In this document: in pieces, positions 8,928-18,350 of the stretch | Layout: every line of letters begins with the position of its first letter | How positions within the stretch are numbered: the stretch's first letter is position 1 | Source: JACRLW01 sp050181465 | GTDB lineage: Bacteria > Planctomycetota > UBA1135 > UBA2386 | NCBI GenBank assembly: GCA_050181465.1 | Contig: JBFXDD010000004.1 | Location: 1-64,000, forward strand | DNA length: 64,000 bases | Reading direction: 5' to 3' | Position numbers and translations under genes: made by a program | Notes under the pieces: model-generated | What the model saw: only the letters and a program-made list of their open reading frames with translations | Databases searched by the model: none | What the model was told of the DNA's origin: nothing

Positions 8928-10385
8928 TCAAGAGCGGGGCATCGCCAGGATTCGCTGGATGATCGCGGTCGTCGAGCAACCGGTTCGCAACGGCACGAGC
9001 ACCACTTGACCGCCGTGCGCTTCGACCCAGTCGGCTCCCACGACCCCACGATCCCGCCAGTCCTCGCCCTTCACCAACACATGCGGGGTGATGGCGCGAA
9101 TGATCTCGGCCGGCGTGTCCGCATCGAAGGGGAGCAGGAAATCGACGGCACTGAGTGCCGCGAGCACGTCGAGACGGTCGGCCAACGGATTGATCGGCCG
9201 ACCATCACCCTTGCCCTGCCGGCGGACACTGGCATCGGTATTGACGGCGACCATGAGGGCATCGCCGTAGCTGCGGGCCCGCGAGAGGTAGTCGGTGTGC
9301 CCGGGGTGCAGAATGTCGAAACAGCCGTTGGTGAAGACGAGGCGGTGACCGTCGGCACGCAACCTCGCTGCGGTCGAGATCGCCTCGGCAAGGTCGAGGA
9401 TCTTGCCCGGCGTCTCCGCACCGAGCATGGACAGCAACTCGGAGCGCGACACGGCCCAGGTGCCGAATCGCCCCACGACGATGCCGGCGGCTGCATTCGC
9501 GATCGCCAGACTGTCTTCTAGACCGACCCCGTTCGCGCGAGCCAGAGTGAGTACCGCCACCACCGTGTCGCCGGCGCCCGTGACGTCGAACACCGCGCGC
9601 GCTTGCGTGGGCAGGATCTGCGCCGTCCCGTCGGCGGTCTCGAAGAAGATGCCGTCCTTGCCGAGCGTGACGGTGACCTCGGCGACACCGGTGATCCTGC
9701 GGATCTCGGCCGCGACTCTGGCCAAGTCGTCGTGACCGCGAATCTTGATGCCGGTCGCAGCTTCGGCCTCTTCGCGATTGGGCGTGAGGAGATCGACCCC
9801 ACGATACTTGGAGTAATCGGTGCCCTTCGGATCGACCACGACGATTCCGCCGACGGAACGTGCCGCCGCCACCGCCTCCTCCACCACTCCGCGGTCGAGC
9901 ACGCCCTTGCCGTAGTCGCTCAGCAGGATCGCACGGAACGGGAACGGCCGGACGCGAAGGTGGGCCAGCAAGGCGTCGCGCGAGGCACCAGCCAGCGGAT
10001 GTCGCCGCTCCTCATCGACCCGCAACACCTGCTGGGTGCGGCTGACGAAGCGCGACTTCCGCGTGGTGGGACGTGACGGATCGGTCACGCACGGTGAGGC
10101 GTCGATTCCGGTCTCGGCGAGCAGGTTGCGCAGGACTCCTGCGGTGGGGTCGTCCCCGACGACACCGAGCACGGCGGCTCGCGAACCGAGCGCCACGAGG
10201 TTCGCCGCCACGTTGCAAGCGCCGCCGAGCTGCGCACGCTCGCTGTCCTTCTCGAACACCAGGACCGGCGCCTCGGGCGAGACCCGGCGCGCCGAACCTT
10301 CGATGTAGGCATCGAGAATGAGATCGCCGACCACCAGGATCGGAACCGACTCGAGATCGCGAACGATGCGGGCGAGACGCTGCAT
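8928..10385 (-). CDS. hldE: Bifunctional heptose 7-phosphate kinase / heptose 1-phosphate adenylyltransferase
   Basis: A 485-aa fusion. Residues about 1-320 form a PfkB-type sugar kinase with VVGDLILDAYIEG near the start and the catalytic motif FDVTGAGDTVVA. Residues about 345-485 form the adenylyltransferase with TNGCFDILHPGHTDYL and VLVKGEDW. Together they make ADP-heptose precursors for the lipopolysaccharide inner core. The ATG at 10385 is chosen because it lies five bases after the upstream stop and directly precedes kinase-type sequence; a longer frame adds 23 residues with no similarity. It is in an operon with lpxL-like, lpxK and fabD. Confidence 0.93.
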   Translation of the reverse strand: MQRLARIVRDLESVPILVVGDLILDAYIEGSARRVSPEAPVLVFEKDSERAQLGGACNVAANLVALGSRAAVLGVVGDDPTAGVLRNLLAETGIDASPCVTDPSRPTTRKSRFVSRTQQVLRVDEERRHPLAGASRDALLAHLRVRPFPFRAILLSDYGKGVLDRGVVEEAVAAARSVGGIVVVDPKGTDYSKYRGVDLLTPNREEAEAATGIKIRGHDDLARVAAEIRRITGVAEVTVTLGKDGIFFETADGTAQILPTQARAVFDVTGAGDTVVAVLTLARANGVGLEDSLAIANAAAGIVVGRFGTWAVSRSELLSMLGAETPGKILDLAEAISTAARLRADGHRLVFTNGCFDILHPGHTDYLSRARSYGDALMVAVNTDASVRRQGKGDGRPINPLADRLDVLAALSAVDFLLPFDADTPAEIIRAITPHVLVKGEDWRDRGVVGADWVEAHGGQVVLVPLRTGCSTTAIIQRILAMPRS

Positions 10386-10390
10386 GGGTA

Positions 10391-11323
10391 TCAGGAACCA
10401 CTCGGTGTCGCGCGCTCGTCCGGCGGCCGCGTGCGATACCGGTCGTGAACCCAAAGGTACTGCTCCGGGTGACGACGCACGAGATTCTCGGCGACGGCGT
10501 GAATGTGCGCGACCGTGGCCCGGACGTCCACGGCCAAGTCTCCGGTTCGCGCGACCTCGATCGGTGCGCCGACCACGAGTTCGAAGCGGAACCGCGACCC
10601 GCGGCGCACGCAGACGCCGAGACGAATCGGATAGCCGCGGCGGACCGCCAGCGTCGCCGGACCGCGTTCACTGGACGCCATCCTGCCGAAGTACGGCGCG
10701 AACACGCCGCGCAATCGCTGATTCTGGTCGGTCGCGTGCAGGACCGCGCCGCCCGCGTGAAGTGCTCGCGCGATGTGTCGCATGGCGCCGCGGCGCTCAT
10801 GGACGAGCACGCCGAAGGCTTCGCGCTGCCGTCGCAGGTAGTCGGCCATCAGCGGATTGCGCGGGAGGCGTCCGACGACGTGGACCTGATGCCGCACGGA
10901 TGCGATGACGGCGGCCGCAACCTCCCAGGAACCCAGGTGTAGAGTGAGCCCGAAGAATCCGCCGGTCGGAACCATCGCCGAGAGTTGGCTGGTGTCGATC
11001 CGTTCGAGCATGCGGCCCTTGCGCATCAGCCGAGTCGCATACTCGAGGTCGATCACGTTCTGGAAGGCGGACACGACGCCGCCGCGGACCATCCGACGAC
11101 GCTGGCGTTCGGTCAGCGAACTCGACGCGCGTGGGAAGGCCAGTTCCAGGTTCGCCAGTCCCAACCGCATGCGGGACGGAGACACGAACATGAACAGGTT
11201 CGCGAGGGCCGCCGTCGCACCGTATCCCACGCGCTCGGGAAGTCGAGCGACGACGAACAGGACGGTTCGCGCCAGTGCGTAGAGCACGCGCTGCGTCAGC
11301 TTGGGCTTGCGTCGACGCCTCAT
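10391..11323 (-). CDS. Lipid A biosynthesis acyltransferase (LpxL/HtrB family)
   Basis: A 310-aa inner-membrane acyltransferase that would add a secondary acyl chain to the lipid A precursor. It has a hydrophobic N-terminal segment (about residues 15-50), the catalytic motif HLGSWE, matching the family HxxxxE pattern, and downstream ATDQNQR and FGRMASSERGPATLA, which match the conserved second and third blocks. The C-terminus has QYLWVHDRYRTRP, typical of the family ending. Its start overlaps the lpxK stop by four bases (ATGA). Acyl-chain preference, LpxL-like or LpxM-like, cannot be told. Confidence 0.88.
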   Translation of the reverse strand: MRRRRKPKLTQRVLYALARTVLFVVARLPERVGYGATAALANLFMFVSPSRMRLGLANLELAFPRASSSLTERQRRRMVRGGVVSAFQNVIDLEYATRLMRKGRMLERIDTSQLSAMVPTGGFFGLTLHLGSWEVAAAVIASVRHQVHVVGRLPRNPLMADYLRRQREAFGVLVHERRGAMRHIARALHAGGAVLHATDQNQRLRGVFAPYFGRMASSERGPATLAVRRGYPIRLGVCVRRGSRFRFELVVGAPIEVARTGDLAVDVRATVAHIHAVAENLVRRHPEQYLWVHDRYRTRPPDERATPSGS

Positions 11324-12312
11324 GGGATCCCCAGGTCGGAGTGTGACGGCTCGGGCGATCGGAAGCGAAGATCGATCCGTAGCACCAAGACGTCGGCCGG
11401 CGGCGGCGTCATCTTCACGATGTCCTTCTCGGTCGTGAGCACCACGTGACCGCGCGCCCTCGCCTCCTGCACCAGGCGCTCGATCGCCGCCCGCTCATGT
11501 CGATGGTGATCCGGATAGACGTGCTCGCGCACGATGCGCAATCCGAGCGCGCGCGCCGTCGCGAGGAAACTTCCCGGCCGTGCGATCGAAGACAACAGTT
11601 CGACGCCGACCGCCGCGATGGTCGAGGGGTCGACGATCCCGCCGTCACTCGCGCGCACGATGTCGCTCGGCGTGTGCTCGGCCACGAACACCGTGACTCG
11701 CCTGCGCGCCGCACTGCGCAGCCATTCGATCTGTCGTTCGATCTGAGCTGGTGCTACCGCTTCGGCACGCGTGAGCACGACCACATCCGCACGCCAAAGA
11801 CCGCTCGCGCTCTCACGGAGATCGCCCGCCGGCAGGATCCGTTCGCGTTCCAACGGCCGTGTTGCATCGACGCATACGACGTCGAGGTCCCGATGCACTC
11901 GGCGATGCTGGAAGCCGTCGTCGAGGAGCACGAGGTCGACCGGCTCGCGGGCCAACAGCCGCTCGATCGCCACCACGCGGTCCGGATCCTGCTCCTGCGG
12001 CAACTCCGGGAAGCGGCGGGCGAGCAACTCGCCCTCGTCGTTCAGTCGCGCACCCTTCGCACGGCCGTAGCCGCGCGCGACCACGCCGACGCGAACCCCG
12101 CGCGAGCGCGCGCACGCGACGAGCCAGGCCACCAACGGAGTCTTGCCTGTGCCGCCGACGCTCAAGTTGCCGACCGCGACCACGCGGACCGGAAGGTGCC
12201 GCACCCGCAGCCAACCGCGCTCGAAGGCATGATTGCGCAATCGCATCACCGCGCCGTAGACGTGGCCCAGCGGTGCGAGCCATCGGCGGAAGGGAGCGGC
12301 GAGAGTCGACAT
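11320..12312 (-). CDS. lpxK: Tetraacyldisaccharide 4'-kinase
   Basis: A 330-aa kinase that phosphorylates the 4' position of the lipid A disaccharide precursor at the inner membrane. The P-loop is unusual for kinases but typical of LpxK: VGNLSVGGTGKTP, followed by the GYGR motif and LVLLDDGFQHRR, which carries the metal-binding Asp pair. The C-terminus has VLTTEKDIVKM, as in the family. The start is the ATG whose bases overlap the fabD stop (TGATG). Its presence implies a complete lipid A pathway elsewhere in the genome. Confidence 0.93.
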   Translation of the reverse strand: MSTLAAPFRRWLAPLGHVYGAVMRLRNHAFERGWLRVRHLPVRVVAVGNLSVGGTGKTPLVAWLVACARSRGVRVGVVARGYGRAKGARLNDEGELLARRFPELPQEQDPDRVVAIERLLAREPVDLVLLDDGFQHRRVHRDLDVVCVDATRPLERERILPAGDLRESASGLWRADVVVLTRAEAVAPAQIERQIEWLRSAARRRVTVFVAEHTPSDIVRASDGGIVDPSTIAAVGVELLSSIARPGSFLATARALGLRIVREHVYPDHHRHERAAIERLVQEARARGHVVLTTEKDIVKMTPPPADVLVLRIDLRFRSPEPSHSDLGIP

Positions 12313-13232
12313 CAGCTCGCGGCGATGCGCTCGATGTCTAGCGGCGTCGTGATGGCTTCCGCGACGACATCGCCGACCCCGACGTGACTCGCAATCTGCG
12401 CCACCATCTTGTTCAAGGTCGGCTTCGGCCCGAACTCGTAGAAGCGGCGCACGCCGTCTTCGAGCAGCATGCGTTCGATGGTGTGCTGCCACCGCACCGA
12501 GCCGGCGAACTGTCGCTCGAGGGCATCGCGGATCGCTGCGACCTCCGTGCGCGGAGTTGCATCGACGTTGCTCCAGATCGGCCAAGCCGGGGCAGCCATC
12601 GGCACGGCGCGCAAGACCTCGGCGAAGCCGAGTGCCGCAGGTCTGAGCAAGGTCGAATGAAACGGGACGGACACCGCAAGGCGCAAGCCGCCACGCGGAC
12701 CGACGATCTCCATCACCTCGTCCATCGCTGCGGCGTCCCCCGACAGCACCACCTGACCAGGTGCGTTGAAGTTCGCCACGTCACACACTCCGCGGGTCAC
12801 TTTGGCGACGACGGCCTGCGCCTCTTCCGCGTTCATCTTGCGCAAGACGACCATGCCGCCGGTGCCGGCCGGTACAGCCTCCTGCATGCGACGCGCGCGT
12901 TCGCGAACCAGTCGGATCGCGTCCCGCAGCGTGAACGCACCCGCCGCGGTGAGTGCGGAGTACTCGCCGAGCGAATGTCCAGCAGCGACGTCGGGAGTGC
13001 CGCCGAAGGCACGAAACGCCGCCATCGAGACCGCGAGCGTCGTCGGCTGCGTGTTGACGGTCAGCGAGAGCTGATCTTCGGGTCCTTCGAAGCAGAGCCT
13101 GCTGAGAGGCTCGCCGAGAGCCTCGTCGAGCTCCGCGAACACCTCTTTGGCCGCCGGGAAAGCGTCGCAGAGGGCTCGGCCCATCCCCGCGAATTGGGAA
13201 CCCTGACCGGTGAACAGATACGCCGTGCGCAT
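12312..13232 (-). CDS. fabD: Malonyl-CoA:ACP transacylase
   Basis: A 306-aa acyltransferase that loads malonate onto acyl carrier protein for fatty-acid synthesis. The nucleophile motif GHSLGEYSA and upstream TGQGSQ are intact, followed by PFHS with the catalytic His and KPTLNKM near the end. The start ATG at 13232 opens directly with the family N-terminus (RTAYLFTGQGSQ); an upstream in-frame extension of 24 residues shows no similarity. It is the first gene of the lipid A operon, linking acyl supply to lipid A acylation. Confidence 0.95.
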   Translation of the reverse strand: MRTAYLFTGQGSQFAGMGRALCDAFPAAKEVFAELDEALGEPLSRLCFEGPEDQLSLTVNTQPTTLAVSMAAFRAFGGTPDVAAGHSLGEYSALTAAGAFTLRDAIRLVRERARRMQEAVPAGTGGMVVLRKMNAEEAQAVVAKVTRGVCDVANFNAPGQVVLSGDAAAMDEVMEIVGPRGGLRLAVSVPFHSTLLRPAALGFAEVLRAVPMAAPAWPIWSNVDATPRTEVAAIRDALERQFAGSVRWQHTIERMLLEDGVRRFYEFGPKPTLNKMVAQIASHVGVGDVVAEAITTPLDIERIAAS

Positions 13233-13281
13233 CGCGCGAAGGATCGGCGCGATGCGAGTCCGGTCAAGAGGAAACGCCGCG

Positions 13282-14142
13282 TCAGCGACGCGTCGAGCCG
13301 CCACCCGGCGGAGTCGGCTTCTTCAGCGGGGACGGCAGCCCCTTGGGGATGCCCGGGGCCGGGTCGTCGCCGCTGCCCTTGGTCTCGCCGCCCGGTGCCG
13401 GTGGCGTCTGCGGTCGCTGCGATGCCGCCTTGATCTCTTCGATCTGCTGCCACGCTTGGTGGGCCTGGCTCCAGGCGCCGAAGTTGTCGAGGAACCGCTG
13501 CTCCTTCTCGTTGGGGAAGACCCCGATGCGAATCTTGCGCGCCTCCAACTCCCGCATGCGGTCGTAGCTCCAGCCTTCGTCCGGCGGGAACTCGGCCAAC
13601 AGTTCGCTCTGTTCGGGCGTCAGCGTCGGCAGGTTGGGGTCTGCGGCCTCCGGCTTCCCCTTCGACGGATCCGCCGGCTTGGCAGTGGGGTCCTCCTTGG
13701 TGCGCGCGCGATCAGCCTGGAGTCGATCGAGCGACGCAGCGATCTTCCGAACCTCTTCGTCGCTGAGACGATCACCGATCTTGTGGTAGGCGATCGTCGA
13801 GTAGGGCAAGAACATGAAGCTGTTGGTCTCGTCGAAGTACCACAGCCGGATGCCGGCGCCGTCCTGCCCCATGTCGCTGGCAAGGAACTCGAGTCCTTGC
13901 GGGCGCTCGACGAATCGGCCGTCGCGGACCACGCCGCGCAGTCGACTGCCGTTGCGGAGCCGCAGCGTGACGCGCACGTTGCTGCGGACGATCCGACCTT
14001 CGCGCATCAGGCGCTGTTGATTCTCGATCTCCTGTTCGATTCGCTCGCGATTGGTGCCGGACGAGCCCGAATCCTGCGCCGCCAGGAGAGAAGCGAACAG
14101 GGCCGGACACAGCACGCCCTGGATCAGTCGTTGGAATTGCAT
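13282..14142 (-). CDS. Secreted hypothetical protein
   Basis: A 286-aa protein of unknown function. A likely signal peptide covers about residues 1-23 (MQFQRLIQGVLCPAL then AAQ). A beta-rich region follows (about 45-120) with LRLRNGSRLRGVV and a Trp/Tyr/Phe-rich stretch (RLWYFDETNSFMFLP). The second half is charged and helical, and the tail (from about 240) is a Pro/Gly-rich linker ending in RR. The start is ambiguous between ATG 14142 and GTG 14160, and neither has a good ribosome-binding site. It lies between fabD and the giant kinase on the same strand. No family was recognised. Confidence 0.65.
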   Translation of the reverse strand: MQFQRLIQGVLCPALFASLLAAQDSGSSGTNRERIEQEIENQQRLMREGRIVRSNVRVTLRLRNGSRLRGVVRDGRFVERPQGLEFLASDMGQDGAGIRLWYFDETNSFMFLPYSTIAYHKIGDRLSDEEVRKIAASLDRLQADRARTKEDPTAKPADPSKGKPEAADPNLPTLTPEQSELLAEFPPDEGWSYDRMRELEARKIRIGVFPNEKEQRFLDNFGAWSQAHQAWQQIEEIKAASQRPQTPPAPGGETKGSGDDPAPGIPKGLPSPLKKPTPPGGGSTRR

Positions 14143-14238
14143 GAGGTTTCGTCGGGACACGCCCTGTCGCGTTCATCGGCAATCGGCAGCGGCACCATCC
14201 AGTCGCGTTCTCGATCCGGGACCGACCGCGCCGGCGGT

Positions 14239-17200
14239 TCACCGACCCTCGATCAGCGGTTGTGCTCCCGACACCGTGAAAGCGTGATCGACGGAGTCGA
14301 AGAAGGCGCGCGTCATCGCACTCTCGAAGCTCTGGTTCGCGGCAGTCGCGTCGCGGTCACGGACGCAATACCGCACGAGGAATCGCCAGCGACTCCCGAT
14401 GTCGAGCCGACGCCAACGCTCGCGACGAACTCGACCCGCGAAGTCCAGGAACACCCAATCGCTCGTCATCGATCCCTCGGTGTCGCTGTCCGGTGAGTCC
14501 AGTCGGCGGGCACGCGGTGAGAACGACTCACCCATGCACAGGCGCGGAATCGGATCGATCGTCACCTCACTGGGTTCGGCTCGATATCCGACGATCTGCA
14601 CCCAGGCGTCGGTGGACGAGAGATCCTGTGCGCGCAGCAGCAGTTGCACTTCCCCGGCCTGACCGCGATCGCGAAGCAGCGCCATGCCGGGAGGCAGCGC
14701 GAGCTCGACCCCCATCGGCTCGTAGCTGTAGCGCTGGCCATCGAATCGCCCGCGATCCGCGCTCGTCGCCGGAGCCACCGTAAGGGCGCGCAGCCGCGGT
14801 CCTTGTGACTCCAGGAACACGACGAGCGGCCATCGCTCAGCGATCCGGCGGGGCGCTTCCGTGCCGGCTCCACGAGCCGGCGCCCACCATCGCACGTCGG
14901 CGCGCACGCGGATGGTCGGCCCGACCGCAGTGACGTCGACGATCTCTTGGACCTCGAACCGATCGGAGGGCGCGGAATCGCTGCACAGATCGGAACGCGT
15001 CGCCCCGTGAGGGAGGAGCACGAAGCGGTCGTCGAGCAGCGCATCGGCACGCGGCACCGCGAGCGGTCGCCCCATGACCTCGAGCACTTCGAGCGCTGCG
15101 GCGCGGGCTTCCGCGAAGGCCGGCCAAGTGGTCGTCAGCGCACCATCGACTCTGAATCGAACGAGGGCACTGCCGGAACTCCCGCTCCGCGATCGACCGG
15201 CACCGAAGTTCCACACGAGTTGCTCGCGATCGCCGTCGACGATGCGCAACGACGGCGCCGGTTCGACTTCGTCGATCTTCGAGCCCGCCGGCATCGTCAG
15301 GGTGTGAACGACCGCTGCGGTCGTCATCTCACGGATCGGCAGTTCCAGTCGATGCTCGGCCGTGGCCATCGTCAGGCCGTCGAGCGGAGCGAGGCCGACG
15401 AGGAGATCGAGTTTGAACGCGTGGTTCGCGCGGGCCGCCTCGGTGAGGCGGATCTTGAGATCGGTTGCGTCCATGGCGCGACTCTCCGCGCTGAACTCGA
15501 GTTGCCGGCCATGGCCGTCGATGACCTCGATCTGACCGACCTGGCGGAAGCCGGGCGTGACGACCGCGAACTCGACGACTTGCCGGTCGACTGCGTGGTG
15601 GCCGTTGAGAGCGATGCGCAGCTTCACCGAGCCGTCGCGTTCGATCGTCCACGCATGGATGATCGAGGCGGACGCGAGTACGGCTTGGCGCTCTGCACGA
15701 GCCCGGTCGATGTCCGTCGAGTCCGCGATCGGTGGAAGGAAACGCACCAGTCGCATCCCCACCCGGGGGTCCTGCGTGTCGTGGCCCAGCCGGAGCACCG
15801 CTCGCTCACCCTCGCTGACCAGGTCGTCGGCGTCGTCGCAAGTGAAGTCGCCGCCGATCGCCTCCACTATCGCGTCTTCGGTGGGCGCCAGCAGTTCGCG
15901 GACATTGCCGACGAGGTGCAGGATCTCGTGCGGTGAAGCTCCGGTCTCGAAGGACTCGACCGGCAGCGGCGCGCGCAGTCCCCCACCTCGTGAAGCGGCG
16001 ACCCGATCCCAATCCATCCGCGAACCGTAGGGACGCAGGAGCCCCGGCACTTCGAGGTTCGCAGCGGCACGATACTCGGCGCGATTCGACACGTGCGCCT
16101 CCTCGAGAATGGCGATCAGACGAGCCTGGCGCCAGCTGATCGCCCGCGCGGGGACGTTCGGCGCACTCGCGGGGGCTCCACCGTCCAGCGGCGGAATCGC
16201 CAACTCCGCGGCGAGATCGCTCCGGCCGTCCCGGACCAATCGTTCGCGCAATCGATCGAGTTCGCCCTGTGAGTACTCGGTCGTGGCCATCAACACACCA
16301 TGACGTTCGCCGCCGAGGGGAACGACGCGCCCCGCCGACGCACGGGTCGAGTCGAGGTCGTACAGACACGGTCGCAACTTCACGGTCTGATCTCGGGTGA
16401 TCGTCACGGCATGCACGACGCGCGCGTGACTCGTGCCTTCGATCTCGACCAGCCAAGGGCCGAGGGGGAGCCGCGTTCGGGAGTCGGCGGGAGCCCACTC
16501 ACCGAAGTTCCCGTCCTTGTCGATTGGCAAGAGCCGCAGCGTGCTCGACTTCGGAACGTCGAGAACCTCGAGCGTGCCGCGGCCGCGCACGCGGTCGCCG
16601 AGTTCCCGCCACGTGGTGTCGCGTACCGACTCGGGAACACTCGCAAGCGCGTTGCCGAGCTGCTCGTATCGCCCCGCGAGATAGTGCGATTCGAACACCG
16701 AGCGCAAGTGTTCCATGCGCGCACCGGCGACGGCCGCATCGCCCAAGAGAGCGCGCGCGGTGCCGTAGTAGGTCTGCGCGCGATCGAGATCGAGATCCGT
16801 GGTGATTGCCGCCAGCGCCTGCGTCAGTGCCTCTTCGCCGGCACGCTTCTCACCTTCGAGTCGAACGACGCCCATGGTCCAGAACAGTCCCGACGTCGCA
16901 AGGAGAACACTCGTCGCGATCGCGATCGGGAGACGCTGTCGCCGCAGCAGCTTGAGTCCCCGTCGAATCGAACTGGCACGCCGTGCAGTGACCGGTCGGC
17001 CTTCGAGGAAGTTGCGCAGATCGAGCTCCAGGGCCTCGACCGCGGGGTATCGCGCATCAGGATCCTTGGCCAGACACGTTTCGACGATGTGGGCGAGGTC
17101 GGGCGGCACCGCGGGGTTGCGGGAGCGAACCGGAACGACGTCGGTCTCGGCGATCCGTCGGAGGATTTCGGTCGGGGTCTCGCCGCTGAACGGAGGCTGC

Positions 17201-17934
17201 AGCGTGAGCATCTCGTAGAGAGTGGCCCCGAGCCCCCACACATCGACCCGGCCATCGAGATTGCGACTGCCGCTCGCCTGCTCCGGCGACATGTAGTTGG
17301 GGGTCCCGATCGCATCGCCGCTGCGCGTGAGTCCCAGTGCTTGTTCGTCGCGCGCGAGCCCGAAGTCGACCAAGACCGGTTGGCCACTCTCGCGGAACAG
17401 GATGTTGCTCGGCTTGATATCGCGATGGATCACCTGGGCGTGGTGCGCTGCGGCAAGTGCGGACGCGACCTCTGCGGCGATTCGCGCACAGGAGCGCACG
17501 TAGCGTGATCCTTCGCCGCCGCCACGATCGGCCTGATCGATGTTGGGAAAGCGTCTCTGCACGCCGCTTTCCACGAACACGTTCTGAGTCAGCCGCGAGA
17601 GGGTCCTGCCGCGCAACTCCTCGATGAGTTTGCTGAGCGACGGGCCACCGATCAGCTCCATCGCGAAGAAGTGGATGCCGTCCGCCTGGTCGACCGCGTG
17701 CACCTGGACGATGCCCGGGTGCGAGAGTCGTCCGGTCACCTCGGCTTCGCGGCGAAAGCGTTCTACGGCGCTTGCGTCCAAACCCACCAGCGAGGGCAGG
17801 ATCTTCACGGCGACCGTGCGACCGAGCGAGCGCTGCTCCGCTCGGAACACCACACCCATGCCGCCGCTGCCGATCTCCTCCATGAGGAGGAAGTCGCCGA
17901 CGCGGCGAAGTCTAGAGGACGGAGAAGACGTCAC
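14239..17934 (-). CDS. Giant Ser/Thr protein kinase with degenerate formylglycine-enzyme-like domain
   Basis: A 1231-aa protein. Residues 14-310 form a Hanks-type kinase: GSGGMGVV P-loop, catalytic Lys in VAVKIL (44), HRDIKPSN (170-177), DFG (190-192) and the MSPEQ activation segment. An insert of about 40 residues (108-147) sits in the hinge region. A membrane helix spans about 335-357, so the kinase is cytoplasmic and about 870 residues are probably outside. Residues about 535-735 resemble the SUMF1/formylglycine-generating fold (ISWRQARL, NRAEYRAAA, LVGNVREL, AIGGDF, VGMRLVRF) without clear active-site cysteines, so probably a binding rather than catalytic module. The rest is beta-rich and unrecognised. 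Repeat copy B lies 159 bp upstream. Confidence 0.87.
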   Translation of the reverse strand: MTSSPSSRLRRVGDFLLMEEIGSGGMGVVFRAEQRSLGRTVAVKILPSLVGLDASAVERFRREAEVTGRLSHPGIVQVHAVDQADGIHFFAMELIGGPSLSKLIEELRGRTLSRLTQNVFVESGVQRRFPNIDQADRGGGEGSRYVRSCARIAAEVASALAAAHHAQVIHRDIKPSNILFRESGQPVLVDFGLARDEQALGLTRSGDAIGTPNYMSPEQASGSRNLDGRVDVWGLGATLYEMLTLQPPFSGETPTEILRRIAETDVVPVRSRNPAVPPDLAHIVETCLAKDPDARYPAVEALELDLRNFLEGRPVTARRASSIRRGLKLLRRQRLPIAIATSVLLATSGLFWTMGVVRLEGEKRAGEEALTQALAAITTDLDLDRAQTYYGTARALLGDAAVAGARMEHLRSVFESHYLAGRYEQLGNALASVPESVRDTTWRELGDRVRGRGTLEVLDVPKSSTLRLLPIDKDGNFGEWAPADSRTRLPLGPWLVEIEGTSHARVVHAVTITRDQTVKLRPCLYDLDSTRASAGRVVPLGGERHGVLMATTEYSQGELDRLRERLVRDGRSDLAAELAIPPLDGGAPASAPNVPARAISWRQARLIAILEEAHVSNRAEYRAAANLEVPGLLRPYGSRMDWDRVAASRGGGLRAPLPVESFETGASPHEILHLVGNVRELLAPTEDAIVEAIGGDFTCDDADDLVSEGERAVLRLGHDTQDPRVGMRLVRFLPPIADSTDIDRARAERQAVLASASIIHAWTIERDGSVKLRIALNGHHAVDRQVVEFAVVTPGFRQVGQIEVIDGHGRQLEFSAESRAMDATDLKIRLTEAARANHAFKLDLLVGLAPLDGLTMATAEHRLELPIREMTTAAVVHTLTMPAGSKIDEVEPAPSLRIVDGDREQLVWNFGAGRSRSGSSGSALVRFRVDGALTTTWPAFAEARAAALEVLEVMGRPLAVPRADALLDDRFVLLPHGATRSDLCSDSAPSDRFEVQEIVDVTAVGPTIRVRADVRWWAPARGAGTEAPRRIAERWPLVVFLESQGPRLRALTVAPATSADRGRFDGQRYSYEPMGVELALPPGMALLRDRGQAGEVQLLLRAQDLSSTDAWVQIVGYRAEPSEVTIDPIPRLCMGESFSPRARRLDSPDSDTEGSMTSDWVFLDFAGRVRRERWRRLDIGSRWRFLVRYCVRDRDATAANQSFESAMTRAFFDSVDHAFTVSGAQPLIEGR

Positions 17935-18092
17935 TCCGACGCTATCGACACGAACGAGGCGTCAAGGCAACTGCTCGCACTGCCACCTTGTCGACCGGCA
18001 TCCTCTGGATGCTCGATGAGGCCGGTGCTTGGCCGGCCGCCCAAGAGGACTCGCCGCAGCAGCAGCTTCTGTGATTCCGAGTCCCGCAAGCG

Positions 18093-18270
18093 AGCCCGGA
18101 CCATTGGTGAACGTCTACTGCGATCGCCAGAAGTCGCGCCCGGCGGCGGCGCTACGTCGCTCCTCCGTGGCAGCGTAGCTACAGCTACACTTCGGTCGTC
18201 CACCGACGCAGCGCCTTGCCGGGCATCGACCTGCGTCGATCTCGCGACGACGTTCACGAAGAGTCCGAGC
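18093..18270 (-). repeat. Intergenic palindromic repeat, copy B (inverted)
   Basis: An inverted copy of the element seen at 1-127. It contains the reverse of the internal palindrome as CAGCGTAGCTACAGCTACAC (about 18171-18190). Terminal sequences are GCCCGGACCATTGGTGAACG at one end and CGTTCACGAAGAGTCCGAGC at the other, mutated relative to copies D and E. With the tandem repeat at 18312-18350 it fills most of the 410-bp gap between the kinase start and rpoZ. Confidence 0.85.
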
Positions 18271-18311
18271 GAGGAGCCTGAGGTGTGGCGTTCCCCAACG
18301 CAGGGGTCCGC

Positions 18312-18350
18312 GGCTCAGGGTTCCCCGGCTCAGGGTTCCTAGGCTCAGAG
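18312..18350. repeat. Short tandem repeat, 15-bp unit, about 2.6 copies
   Basis: GGCTCAGGGTTCCCC (18312-18326) is followed by GGCTCAGGGTTCCTA (18327-18341) and the partial copy GGCTCAGAG. The partial copy includes the reverse complement of the rpoZ stop codon, so the array runs from the rpoZ 3' end into the gap. Confidence 0.8.
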
